Source: Alphaproteobacteria bacterium (GTDB taxonomy: Bacteria; Pseudomonadota; Alphaproteobacteria; Micavibrionales; Micavibrionaceae). Taken from it: a DNA stretch of 10,220 nucleotides. The notes under the pieces were generated by a model. That model saw nothing but the letters and a program-made list of their open reading frames with translations. It was not told the origin of the DNA and made no database searches. Positions 1 through 7,401 of this stretch are shown here, one piece after another. The stretch covers positions 1 to 10,220 of the forward strand of contig JAJFGT010000073.1 in NCBI GenBank assembly GCA_021776015.1. The letters are read 5' to 3'. The translations under genes were made by a program, and so were the position numbers. Within the stretch, counting starts at the first letter, position 1. Each line of letters starts with the position of its first letter.

Positions 1-1
1 T

Positions 2-178
2 GGTGATTTATGTGCTTTTTCTGCATATGTGGGGCAATATGCCATATCTGACAATCGCACCTATATTGATAGAAACCTGCTTGCTCAAGGCCACTCTAAT
101 GCTAAGTATAATAATCATGTTATTCTACAGAACATTTCATACTCATTCTCTGCACGTGCGCCTCCTTACATTGTTTAA
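2..178 (+). CDS. C-terminal end of a small protein, possibly DUF2946-like (5' part outside window)
   Basis: An open frame enters from the left edge and gives 58 residues before TAA at 176-178. A competing frame with an ATG at position 3 also stays open, but its product is an unconvincing run of hydrophobic residues. The frame chosen here has balanced composition and the A/T-rich third positions of the neighbouring genes. Visible features are a single Cys near the left edge (GDLCAFSAYVG), a polar His/Asn/Tyr-rich middle and the ending ARAPPYIV. A Cys-containing hydrophobic patch followed by a C-terminal ARAPP reminds me of small DUF2946 proteins that accompany copper genes, but the usual CxxC is absent and the N-terminus is missing. 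It ends 49 bases before the copper-type outer-membrane protein on the same strand, so the two are probably co-transcribed. The frame is fairly secure; the family is a guess. Confidence 0.5.
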   Translation, partial: GDLCAFSAYVGQYAISDNRTYIDRNLLAQGHSNAKYNNHVILQNISYSFSARAPPYIV

Positions 179-215
179 AGCAAAATAAAGACAAGACTTA
201 AACAATTGACCTATT

Positions 216-222
216 AAAGAGG
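216..222 (+). promoter_or_regulatory. Ribosome binding site for the outer-membrane transporter gene
   Basis: AAAGAGG lies five bases before the ATG at 228. It is the clearest Shine-Dalgarno sequence on the plus strand and supports that start, which also begins exactly at a signal peptide. Confidence 0.7.
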
Positions 223-227
223 AAAAA

Positions 228-1334
228 ATGACAAAATTTCTTATAATGGCTGGTATGATCAGCGCACTTTCTACATCTGCAATCGCAAATGAAATAAGCC
301 TTCGTGGTAACCATGACCATGGTGGAACATCTATTACACAAGCATCATCTCATGCCCCAATAGGTGTTATGAGTGATCATATTCACAAACAAGGTGAATG
401 GATGCTTTCCTATCGCTATATGCATATGAATATGGAAGGAAACAAAAATGGTTCAAAAAACATCTCTCCAGAGACAATTGCAACGACAGTTTCTAACCGT
501 TTTTCAGGGACTGCCGGACAACCAGCAACACTTCGAGTTGTCCCAACACAAATGCGTATGGACATGCATATGCTGGGTGCTATGTTTGCGCCAACCGATT
601 GGGTCACTCTGATGGGAATGCTCAATCATATCTCAAAAGATATGGATCATCGAACATTTCAAGGTGGCTCAGGAACAAGTGTTCTTGGAGAATTTAACAC
701 CAAGAGCAGCGGTTGGGGAGATGCAAAAATTGGAGCCCTTTTTGGTATTTATAAAGATGATACGCATGCTTTAAACATCAAGGCTGGTTTAAGTCTACCG
801 ACAGGGTCAATTGATGAGGATGACGATGTGCTTGCTCCCAATGGTATGAGACCAACATTACGCCTTCCCTATGCAATGCAACTTGGAACGGGAACTTATG
901 ATATTGAACCAACAATCACATATGTTGGGCAGGCTGGAGCAATGGGATGGGGCGCTCAATATAGTAGTGTTTTTCACATCGGAGAAAACAGTGAAGACTA
1001 TACATGGGGTGACAAGCATGAAGTCACAGCATGGGGAAGTTATGATTGGAAAAGAAATCTCAGCACCTCATTAAGGATAACCGCCGAAACAGAGGATAGC
1101 ATAGATGGTATTGATAGCAGTATCCTTGCGCCAGTACAAACTGCTGACCCTGATAATTATGGTGGAGATCGTATGAGTCTTGGACTAGGTGCAAACTATG
1201 CATTTAAACAGGAAGGCTTCTTGAAAGACCACCGCCTTGCCTTTGAAGTAATAGCACCGATCTATCAAGACCTTAATGGCCCACAACTTGAACGTGATTT
1301 GATACTTACAGTCGGTTGGCAAAAAGCATTTTAG
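228..1334 (+). CDS. Copper-locus outer-membrane beta-barrel 'transporter' (MetA-pathway-of-phenol-degradation-like)
   Basis: This 368-residue protein has a Sec signal peptide (residues 1-20, cut after SAIA) and a final Phe, as expected for an outer-membrane barrel. Alternating hydrophobic strands run throughout. I recognise it from landmark blocks at about 202-215 (LAPNGMRPTLRLPYAMQ) and 300-312 (APVQTADPDNYGG), and from a C-terminal stretch containing YQDLNGPQ and LTVGWQ. These belong to a family usually annotated only as 'transporter', encoded beside copper-resistance genes in many proteobacteria. The N-terminal half is unusually rich in Met and His: HDHGG near 29-33, MHMNM at 65-69 and MRMDMHM at 109-115. 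That suits Cu(I) binding or passage, although the substrate is an inference. It probably forms an operon with the partial gene upstream. It meets the repeat-protein gene tail to tail, 18 bases apart, with no convincing hairpin terminator between them. Confidence 0.85.
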   Translation: MTKFLIMAGMISALSTSAIANEISLRGNHDHGGTSITQASSHAPIGVMSDHIHKQGEWMLSYRYMHMNMEGNKNGSKNISPETIATTVSNRFSGTAGQPATLRVVPTQMRMDMHMLGAMFAPTDWVTLMGMLNHISKDMDHRTFQGGSGTSVLGEFNTKSSGWGDAKIGALFGIYKDDTHALNIKAGLSLPTGSIDEDDDVLAPNGMRPTLRLPYAMQLGTGTYDIEPTITYVGQAGAMGWGAQYSSVFHIGENSEDYTWGDKHEVTAWGSYDWKRNLSTSLRITAETEDSIDGIDSSILAPVQTADPDNYGGDRMSLGLGANYAFKQEGFLKDHRLAFEVIAPIYQDLNGPQLERDLILTVGWQKAF

Positions 1335-1352
1335 GGGTATAGTTAAAGTAGA

Positions 1353-2132
1353 TTATATATTTATTAGAGCTTGAAGTCGTTGGGTAAAGGCACTGGCATC
1401 CATAGGAGCCTTCACATCCTCTGGTGCCATTGCATCTCGACGTATTTCAGCCGGCGCTTTCAAAGGGTGCCCTTTAGGCATCCATTCACAGAGATTGACA
1501 AGTGCATAATATTGCTGACTTTCAGGTATATACTCAACAGAATCAAAGGCTTTTTCTAAGGCAGTGCCTCTATGAGGACTCCCGTCATCGGAGCGTGATA
1601 CAATCTTAGATGCGGCATGGTAGTGCTCTTCTTTAGGTAAAGCATCAATACCCTTCAAAGCTTTTTCTAATAGCCGATCCTCTAATACACCAAAAAAACT
1701 AGGGGATTCTTCCCAAATATCCATAGCCATACCATAGAGTTGCTCTTTAGGCATCTCATCAAGAGCAGTAAAGAGTTTTTTGAATATTTCTACATCTGGT
1801 AATTGACTATCAGGTTTTGCCTTCCAAAGATTGAATACTGCGAGAGGTTTTTCATTTAAAGGCAAGCGATCAATAGCATCAAAGGCTTTTCTTAGAACTT
1901 TTTCAGCCAAAGGAAGTTCCGGAAATATATTTTCCCAAACATAAACGGCTAGGGGATAGCGCTGAGAAAGGAGTACAGCATCTATTGTCTCAAGAACTAT
2001 GTTTTTACGCTCTTCTGTAGGAATTTCTCTATACGCTTTTAATGTTGGCTCAAGGGCATAAATAACATTTTGTAGATTCTCACTCGAAATCGCATTAAAA
2101 AGGATTGAATAGTGTGTATTTGGCTTACTCAT
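1353..2132 (-). CDS. Helical-repeat protein of unknown function, downstream paralogue
   Basis: I do not recognise a named family. The 259-residue product has no signal peptide or membrane segment, so it is probably cytoplasmic (or exported by an unconventional route). After a short cap (YSILFNAISS, residues 8-17) it shows repeats starting near residues 45, 82, 119, 157 and 194. The last four are spaced 37, 38 and 37 residues apart. The core is roughly AxxxIDxLP, then four residues, Tyr, x(2), Ala, x(2), Ile-Trp. Examples are KAFDAIDRLP at 82-91 and KALKGIDALP at 157-166. This should fold as pairs of helices stacked into a solenoid, like TPR, PPR or Sel1 proteins but with a different period and signature. 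Such folds bind proteins, or RNA in the PPR case; no enzymatic motif is visible. Its neighbour 39 bases upstream is a full-length paralogue, and the pair is likely one operon. The Shine-Dalgarno signal is weak, so the start is less certain than the frame. Confidence 0.8.
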   Translation of the reverse strand: MSKPNTHYSILFNAISSENLQNVIYALEPTLKAYREIPTEERKNIVLETIDAVLLSQRYPLAVYVWENIFPELPLAEKVLRKAFDAIDRLPLNEKPLAVFNLWKAKPDSQLPDVEIFKKLFTALDEMPKEQLYGMAMDIWEESPSFFGVLEDRLLEKALKGIDALPKEEHYHAASKIVSRSDDGSPHRGTALEKAFDSVEYIPESQQYYALVNLCEWMPKGHPLKAPAEIRRDAMAPEDVKAPMDASAFTQRLQALINI

Positions 2133-2171
2133 TGATTTTTCTACTTTCTAAGTTACAAAAACACATACAGA

Positions 2172-2969
2172 TTATATATATGATAATTTCTGAATTTGTT
2201 CCATAAAGGTCTTATAATTCATAGGACCTTTTAAAGTTGGATTAATGTCCCTTAAACGGTCTTTTGCTTTCAAAGTTAAAGGAGTCTCTTCAAATATACT
2301 TTCACACAGATCAAGAAGAGCATAATATTGCTGAGGCGGCTGAGGTAAAAGATCAATAGCATGATAGGCTTGATCCCACACATCTTGTTTTCGTGGATCA
2401 TCTGCGGAAAACATTTGCATGATAGAAAATGTCGCCTCATATCGTTCATGTTCAGGTAAAAAATCAATAGCCTCCAACGCATTGGATATAAAACAACCCC
2501 CTATTAAATCAACCCCTCCAGACATTCCTTCCAAAATATCCATTGCCATACGATATTGTTGATCCTTAGGAGAGTCCGCGATAAGAGAAAATATTTTTTG
2601 AGAGGCCTGTTCTTTCAATGAAAACTCTCCAAAGTCAGTCCTCCAAATATTAAAAGCTACGATATGCTGTTTCTCTTTAGGCAAAAAATTAATTGTATCA
2701 AACATTTTTTGTTGAAGATATTTACTTAAATTCGTGCCTTGCTTCGTAGCGCCCCAAATCATAGACGTCAACGTATGTTGTGCATCTGCTGGGACAGTAT
2801 TGATAACTTCTTTTATAAGAGACTCCCTCTCTTCATCTTCTTGATTTGATTCATATTTTCTAATAATTGGCAACAGTGATCGACGTACACTTTCTACATT
2901 TCCACTCGAAATTGCATTAAAAAGAATAGAATAATCTTCTTCTTGAGCTTCTTCTATCATTATGATCAT
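2172..2969 (-). CDS. Helical-repeat protein of unknown function, upstream paralogue
   Basis: This 265-residue product aligns from end to end with the gene that follows it. It has the same cap (YSILFNAISS, here residues 13-22), the same five-repeat layout (units near 54, 88, 125, 163 and 200), and shared blocks MAMDI, QQYYAL and LCE plus a similar C-terminal helix after a PM pair. The repeat signature appears as FDTINFLPKEKQ near 90-101 and NALEAIDFLPEHERY at 163-177. The first unit is the most degenerate. A longer acidic N-terminus (EEAQEED) and a glycine-rich insertion at 148-158 distinguish it. No signal peptide, membrane span or catalytic motif is seen. The start at 2969 has a weak AAGA upstream; an in-frame ATG at 2960 is possible but worse placed. 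It follows cusA by 62 bases on the same strand, so read-through from the efflux operon is possible, although a candidate promoter lies in that gap. Function unknown. Confidence 0.8.
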   Translation of the reverse strand: MIIMIEEAQEEDYSILFNAISSGNVESVRRSLLPIIRKYESNQEDEERESLIKEVINTVPADAQHTLTSMIWGATKQGTNLSKYLQQKMFDTINFLPKEKQHIVAFNIWRTDFGEFSLKEQASQKIFSLIADSPKDQQYRMAMDILEGMSGGVDLIGGCFISNALEAIDFLPEHERYEATFSIMQMFSADDPRKQDVWDQAYHAIDLLPQPPQQYYALLDLCESIFEETPLTLKAKDRLRDINPTLKGPMNYKTFMEQIQKLSYI

Positions 2970-3006
2970 GCTATCTTTTTTAATTTACGAAAAACAAACT
3001 AAAGCG

Positions 3007-3035
3007 GATTTATCATAATAAATAATGATCGTCAA
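3007..3035 (-). promoter_or_regulatory. Candidate promoter for the repeat-protein pair, overlapping the cusA stop codon
   Basis: On the minus strand TTGACG (3030-3035) is followed after 17 bases by TAAATC (3007-3012), with a TG one base before the -10 box (extended -10 type). The -35 box overlaps the cusA stop codon. Transcription would begin about 30 bases before the repeat-protein ATG at 2969. The -10 box matches consensus at only three positions, so this is a candidate only. Confidence 0.3.
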
Positions 3036-6000
3036 ATTTTATTGATTGAAAATTGTAAATTTGTTCGTTTCCATAGGATAAAAATAGCGGGGATAACAAT
3101 AAGAATGAGAAGCGTTGCACTTACCATTCCCCCCACCATGGGAGCCGCAATTCGGCTCATCACTTCTGAACCTGTCCCCTCGCCCCACATCACGATCAAA
3201 AGGGCTACAATTGTTGAACTCACCGTCATCAAAATTGGACGAATACGGAGTAATGCCCCTTCTATCACAGCCTCATTCAAATCCGTTGGTGTCAAAGAAC
3301 GACTTTCAGAGTCTGCCAACTCTATTTTACGTTTGAGAGCTTGATTTAGATAGACAAGTAGTAAAACTCCAATCTCAACTGTAACCCCCGCCAAAGCAAT
3401 AAACCCTACAGACACAGCAACAGAAAAATTATAATCCAAGAAATATAGGAACCAAATGCCTCCTATCAATGCCATAGGCAACGAGCCCATAATAATCAGG
3501 ACTTCTCCAAAATGACGAAAACTCAAATAGAGGAGGAGAATGATAATGCCTAACGTAATAGGAATGACAATTTTCATATGCTCTCGTGTCCGTTCCATAA
3601 ATTCAAATTGCCCTGCCCACGTAATGGAATATCCAGACGGAAGATCTAGCTCTCTCTCTACTATTTTTTTAGCGTCCTCCACATAAGAGCCTATGTCACG
3701 ATCTTTAATATCAACATAAATCCAACCATTCAGTCGGGCATTTTCAGAACGGATCATACCGGGGCCACTATTGATCTCAATACTGGTAACATCTCCCAAT
3801 GCAATATGAGCCCCTGTTGGCGTAATAACGGGGAGAAGCTTAAGCTTTTCTGCACTGTCTCTGACATCTCGAGGATACCTTAAATTCACGGGGTAACGCT
3901 CTACTCCTTCTACTGTTTGAGTTACATTCATCCCTCCTACAGCTGTACGGATAATATTTTGAATATCAGAGACATTAAGATTAAAACGAGCGGCTGCTTT
4001 TCGATTTATTTCAACATCAATAAAACGTCCACTCACAACACGTTCAGCATAAACAGAGGCTGTTCCGTCTACAGGCTGCAAGATTTTTTCGATTTTCTCT
4101 CCAATCTCCGCAATAACATCCAAATTAGGCCCTGCTATTTTAATACCCACGGGGGTCTTAATACCTGTGGCAAGCATATCCAAACGATTTTTAATCGGCA
4201 TAATCCAGACATTACTCATCCCTGGAACCTTCACAAGATCATTGAGCTCAGCTTTTAAGCTCTCCATTGTCACACCCTTTCGCCACTCTTCACGAGGCTT
4301 CAATTGGATTGTTGTTTCAATCATGGTTAAAGGCGCTGGATCTGTCGCTGTTTCAGCGCGCCCGACCTTACCAAAAACACTTTTTACTTCAGGAATAGTT
4401 TTAATCAAACGATCTGTTTGTTGTAAAACCTCTTGTGCCTTACCAATGGAAATCCCTGGGAAAGCACTGGGCATATACAGTAAATCACCTTCATCAAGTT
4501 CTGGCATAAACTCATGGCCAATTTTAGATAATGGGTAAAGTGTTGTTAAAGCCATTATAACGGCGAAAAGGATTATAATTTTAGGGAATTTCATGGCTAA
4601 GCCAAGAAAAGGACGATAAAGAGAAACAAGAGAACGATTTACAGGATTTTTCTGCTCTGGAGTTATTCTTCCTCGAATAAAATACCCCATCAGAACAGGG
4701 ATCAGCGTAATGGATAATAAAGCCGCGGCTGCCATGGCATAAGTCTTTGTATAGGCCAACGGTGCAAACATACGCCCCTCTTGGGCTTGCAATGTAAAAA
4801 CAGGCAAAAAGCTCAAGGTAATAATTAGTAATGAGAAAAAGAGAGGTGCCCCGACTTCCTTTGCGGAATTTGCGACCAGAGTCCATCTATTTTCCTTTGT
4901 TAATCCATGCCTTTCTATATGTTTATGAAAGTTTTCTATCATAACAATGCTGGCATCAACCATTGCCCCAATGGCAATAGCAATCCCTCCAAGAGACATA
5001 ATATTGGCATTAATGCCCTGTGCTTGCATCACAATAAAGGCCATTAATATTCCGAGAGGAAGACTAAAGAGAACAACCAAAGCGGAACGAAAATGAAACA
5101 AAAAGATGGCACAAATGAGAACAACAACCAAAAATTCTTCTAACAGTTTTTCTCTCAGCGTTTTTACCGCACGTTCAATCAAAGAGGAACGATCATACGT
5201 CTCAACAATTTCTACATTTTCAGGCAGTCCTGCCTGAAGAGCTTTCAATTTTTCTTTGACGGCATCAATGGTTTTAAGGGCATTCTCACCCCAGCGCATA
5301 ATAATAACCCCTCCGACGACTTCTCCTTGACCATCTAATTCGGCAATACCTCGCCGCATTTGTGGCCCAATAGAAATGTCAGCAATATCTCCTAGTAACA
5401 AGGGTGTTCCCGTTGGAGAAGTTCCCAATGGAATAACCTCAAGGTCTTCAATACTTTTAATATACCCCCCAGATCTTACCATGTATTCGGCTTCGGCCAT
5501 TTCAATGACAGACCCACCAACTTCTAAATTAGCATTCTGAATGGCCATGTGAATTTTTTGAAGAGGGATATTGTAGGCACGCAAGCGATCAGGATCGACA
5601 ACGACTTGGTATTGTTTAACCATTCCACCGATCGTGGCCACTTCTGAAACACCAGAAACCGTTTGCAATTCAAATTTTAAAAACCAGTCCTGAATAGCTC
5701 GTAATTGAGAAATATCATGCTGTCCTGTTTTATCAACCAGCGCATACTCATAGATCCATCCCACACCTGTTGCATCAGGGCCAAGAGCAGGCTGAGCACT
5801 TTTGGGTAAAGTTGGTGTCACTTGGCTTAAATACTCTAGCACTCTTGAGCGGGCCCAATATAGATCTGTGCCATCTTCAAAAATGATATAAACGTAAGAA
5901 TCTCCAAAGAAAGAATAGCCTCGAACATTCACAGCTTTGGGAACAGCCAACATAGCCGTTGTAAGAGGATAGGTCACCTGATCCTCAACGACCTGAGGGG

Positions 6001-6169
6001 CTTGTCCTGGATAGTTTGTCTTTATAATGACCTGTACGTCTGAAAGATCAGGGATAGCATCCAAGGGTGTATTCTTGACTGAAACACATCCCCACCCTAC
6101 AAGAAATAAAGCAATAAGAAGGACAAAAATACGATTTTCAATGGAGGCTTGGATAATACGATGTATCAT
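3032..6169 (-). CDS. cusA: CusA, Cu(I)/Ag(I) RND efflux pump (heavy-metal efflux family)
   Basis: The full-length 1045-residue inner-membrane proton/metal antiporter is colinear with E. coli CusA. Blocks such as DLSDVQVIIKTNYPGQAPQ (41-59), YPLTTAML (67-74) and GPDATGVGWIYEYALVD (130-146) are near identical. Two six-helix membrane halves flank large periplasmic loops. The three-methionine metal site of the periplasmic cleft is intact: M566, M616 and M665, matching E. coli M573, M623 and M672, together with E618. The methionine relay is also kept: M271, M391, M403, M410, M479, M494, M747 and M1004. This argues for Cu(I)/Ag(I) rather than Zn/Co/Ni (CzcA type). Of the proton-relay residues, D405 and E932 (E. 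coli E939) are present, but the position of E. coli K984 is I979. Its ATG overlaps the cusB stop (ATGA), and GAGAG just upstream serves as ribosome binding site. It is the last gene of the efflux core. Residue equivalences are from memory of the E. coli protein. Confidence 0.96.
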   Translation of the reverse strand: MIHRIIQASIENRIFVLLIALFLVGWGCVSVKNTPLDAIPDLSDVQVIIKTNYPGQAPQVVEDQVTYPLTTAMLAVPKAVNVRGYSFFGDSYVYIIFEDGTDLYWARSRVLEYLSQVTPTLPKSAQPALGPDATGVGWIYEYALVDKTGQHDISQLRAIQDWFLKFELQTVSGVSEVATIGGMVKQYQVVVDPDRLRAYNIPLQKIHMAIQNANLEVGGSVIEMAEAEYMVRSGGYIKSIEDLEVIPLGTSPTGTPLLLGDIADISIGPQMRRGIAELDGQGEVVGGVIIMRWGENALKTIDAVKEKLKALQAGLPENVEIVETYDRSSLIERAVKTLREKLLEEFLVVVLICAIFLFHFRSALVVLFSLPLGILMAFIVMQAQGINANIMSLGGIAIAIGAMVDASIVMIENFHKHIERHGLTKENRWTLVANSAKEVGAPLFFSLLIITLSFLPVFTLQAQEGRMFAPLAYTKTYAMAAAALLSITLIPVLMGYFIRGRITPEQKNPVNRSLVSLYRPFLGLAMKFPKIIILFAVIMALTTLYPLSKIGHEFMPELDEGDLLYMPSAFPGISIGKAQEVLQQTDRLIKTIPEVKSVFGKVGRAETATDPAPLTMIETTIQLKPREEWRKGVTMESLKAELNDLVKVPGMSNVWIMPIKNRLDMLATGIKTPVGIKIAGPNLDVIAEIGEKIEKILQPVDGTASVYAERVVSGRFIDVEINRKAAARFNLNVSDIQNIIRTAVGGMNVTQTVEGVERYPVNLRYPRDVRDSAEKLKLLPVITPTGAHIALGDVTSIEINSGPGMIRSENARLNGWIYVDIKDRDIGSYVEDAKKIVERELDLPSGYSITWAGQFEFMERTREHMKIVIPITLGIIILLLYLSFRHFGEVLIIMGSLPMALIGGIWFLYFLDYNFSVAVSVGFIALAGVTVEIGVLLLVYLNQALKRKIELADSESRSLTPTDLNEAVIEGALLRIRPILMTVSSTIVALLIVMWGEGTGSEVMSRIAAPMVGGMVSATLLILIVIPAIFILWKRTNLQFSINKI

Positions 6170-7401
6170 TGCATCTCTCTTTCTTCAGGCGCCATACGCA
6201 ATGTAGCCCCCTTAAAACTGGCCTCTGAATCAATCAGAAACTGTGCTGAGACTACAATATCCTCACCTTCCTTAAGACCTCTTAAAATTTCAATACGACC
6301 ATTGGCCTCACTCCCCTCTGTTACAACGGCAGGTTGGAAACGTCCCTCACCTAATGCCAGAATAACGCGTTCGGAGTCCCCTGTACGGATAAGGGCCTCT
6401 TTGGGTATGCTTAATGTGTTTAATTTTTCTGGACTTAAGATTGTAACGTTGGCATACATTCCAGGTTTTAGAACTTCATCTACATTTTCAAACTCTAAAC
6501 GTATTTTAAGCGTTCGTGTTTGGGGTTCAATTTGAGGATAAACGTAAGAGATTTGTCCCTCCCAAGATCGTGCCGGCTCATAAGAGAGATTCATCTGAAC
6601 AGGCAATCCTTCTACAACGCCTCCTGCCTGTGATTCAAAGACATCTGCCAAAAGCCATACAGAGGATAAATCTGCCAAAGACAATGTTGTCATTTTAGGT
6701 GTTACAAACATCCCCTCAGGAGCATTCAATGCCGAAACAACCCCATCTTGTGGTGCGTAGATTTTTACATACTGGTTTACTTTACGCGTTTTACGAAGGT
6801 CTTTAATCAAACTCTCTGAAATATCAAGCGCCAATAAGCGATCTTTTGATGCGTCTATAATATCAGCGCGCCCCATACGAAGCGCATTCAAATAATCACT
6901 TTGTGCATTCACTAGAGTTGGAGAATAAACCTCAAAGAGAAGATCTCCCTTTTTAACACGCTCCCCTACAGAATTCACATACAGCTTTTCAATCCAGCCT
7001 TCTGCGCGTAAATGCACATGAACAATTTGGCTTTCATCATAGTCTATATAGCCGACTGCTTTAATTTGTGACCGAAATGTTCCACGTTCAACCTTTGCTG
7101 TTCTCACTCCAAAATTATGAATGACGGATGGGGATAATTTTACAAAATTTGTATCCTCGCTCATTGATCCATTCGCTTCATTCTCATAGACAGGGACTAA
7201 ATCCATTCCCATTGGTGATTTTCCAGCCTCATCACGACGATAGTTAGAATCCATCGGTGCCACCCAATATGCAACCTTACCTTCAGCACTTATTGTTTTT
7301 TGTTGAGACATCCCCTTATCTGCAAACGGATGAAAATCGAATAAAACCGTCGCTATAACGCCTATGGCCACAACTAACAGTGTGATTAGAAAATTTTTCA
7401 T
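6166..7401 (-). CDS. cusB: CusB, periplasmic adaptor (membrane fusion protein) of the copper efflux pump
   Basis: The 411-residue adaptor couples CusA to CusC and passes metal to the pump. Domain order: N-terminal hydrophobic signal or anchor (about 4-21); heavy-metal-binding domain (about 44-74) with the signature PMDSNYRRDEAGKSPMGMD; barrel-sandwich halves near 108-160 and 212-250 around a short helical hairpin; beta-barrel to about 325; membrane-proximal domain to about 403. M50, M64 and M66 correspond to the three E. coli CusB methionines that bind Cu(I)/Ag(I). The protein stops after the membrane-proximal domain, so the CusF-like C-terminal extension seen in many homologues is absent. 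The ATG overlaps the cusC stop by ATGA and has a strong Shine-Dalgarno (GGGGAAGAGG at 7403-7412) inside the end of cusC, which points to translational coupling and fixes the start. Confidence 0.95.
   Translation of the reverse strand: MKNFLITLLVVAIGVIATVLFDFHPFADKGMSQQKTISAEGKVAYWVAPMDSNYRRDEAGKSPMGMDLVPVYENEANGSMSEDTNFVKLSPSVIHNFGVRTAKVERGTFRSQIKAVGYIDYDESQIVHVHLRAEGWIEKLYVNSVGERVKKGDLLFEVYSPTLVNAQSDYLNALRMGRADIIDASKDRLLALDISESLIKDLRKTRKVNQYVKIYAPQDGVVSALNAPEGMFVTPKMTTLSLADLSSVWLLADVFESQAGGVVEGLPVQMNLSYEPARSWEGQISYVYPQIEPQTRTLKIRLEFENVDEVLKPGMYANVTILSPEKLNTLSIPKEALIRTGDSERVILALGEGRFQPAVVTEGSEANGRIEILRGLKEGEDIVVSAQFLIDSEASFKGATLRMAPEEREMQ

Larger units (their letters stand above)
1353..2969 (-). 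repeat. Tandem gene duplication of the helical-repeat protein
   Basis: The two genes encode co-linear paralogues in direct tandem. Protein similarity runs over the whole length. At DNA level the best match is at the shared N-terminal cap: 2081-2111 and 2903-2933 agree at 28 of 31 bases by my count, whereas most of the rest has diverged. This indicates an old duplication with constraint, or local gene conversion, at the 5' ends. Confidence 0.75.

Noticed and set aside
3..188. 61-codon ATG-initiated frame at the left edge
   Set aside because: It overlaps a frame with more natural amino-acid composition that is open from the window edge. Its product is a run of hydrophobic residues without a credible ribosome binding site.
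1353..2969. Ankyrin, TPR, PPR or Sel1 repeat assignment for the paralogue pair
   Set aside because: The cap (LFNAISSGN) is ankyrin-like in feel, but the repeat period of 37-38 and the LP...Y...IW signature fit none of these families well enough to name one.
3000..3031. Possible terminator between cusA and the repeat genes (ATCAT...ATGAT)
   Set aside because: The stem is only five A/T-rich pairs with a mismatch next to it, and no following T-run in a suitable place.
3042..4886. Several 70-120-codon frames inside cusA on either strand
   Set aside because: They are shadows of a strongly conserved 1045-residue gene and their products show no protein-like pattern.
3032..6169. CzcA (zinc/cobalt/cadmium) instead of CusA
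   Set aside because: All three cleft methionines and the relay methionines of CusA are present and the overall blocks match E. coli CusA, so copper/silver is the better call despite Ile979.
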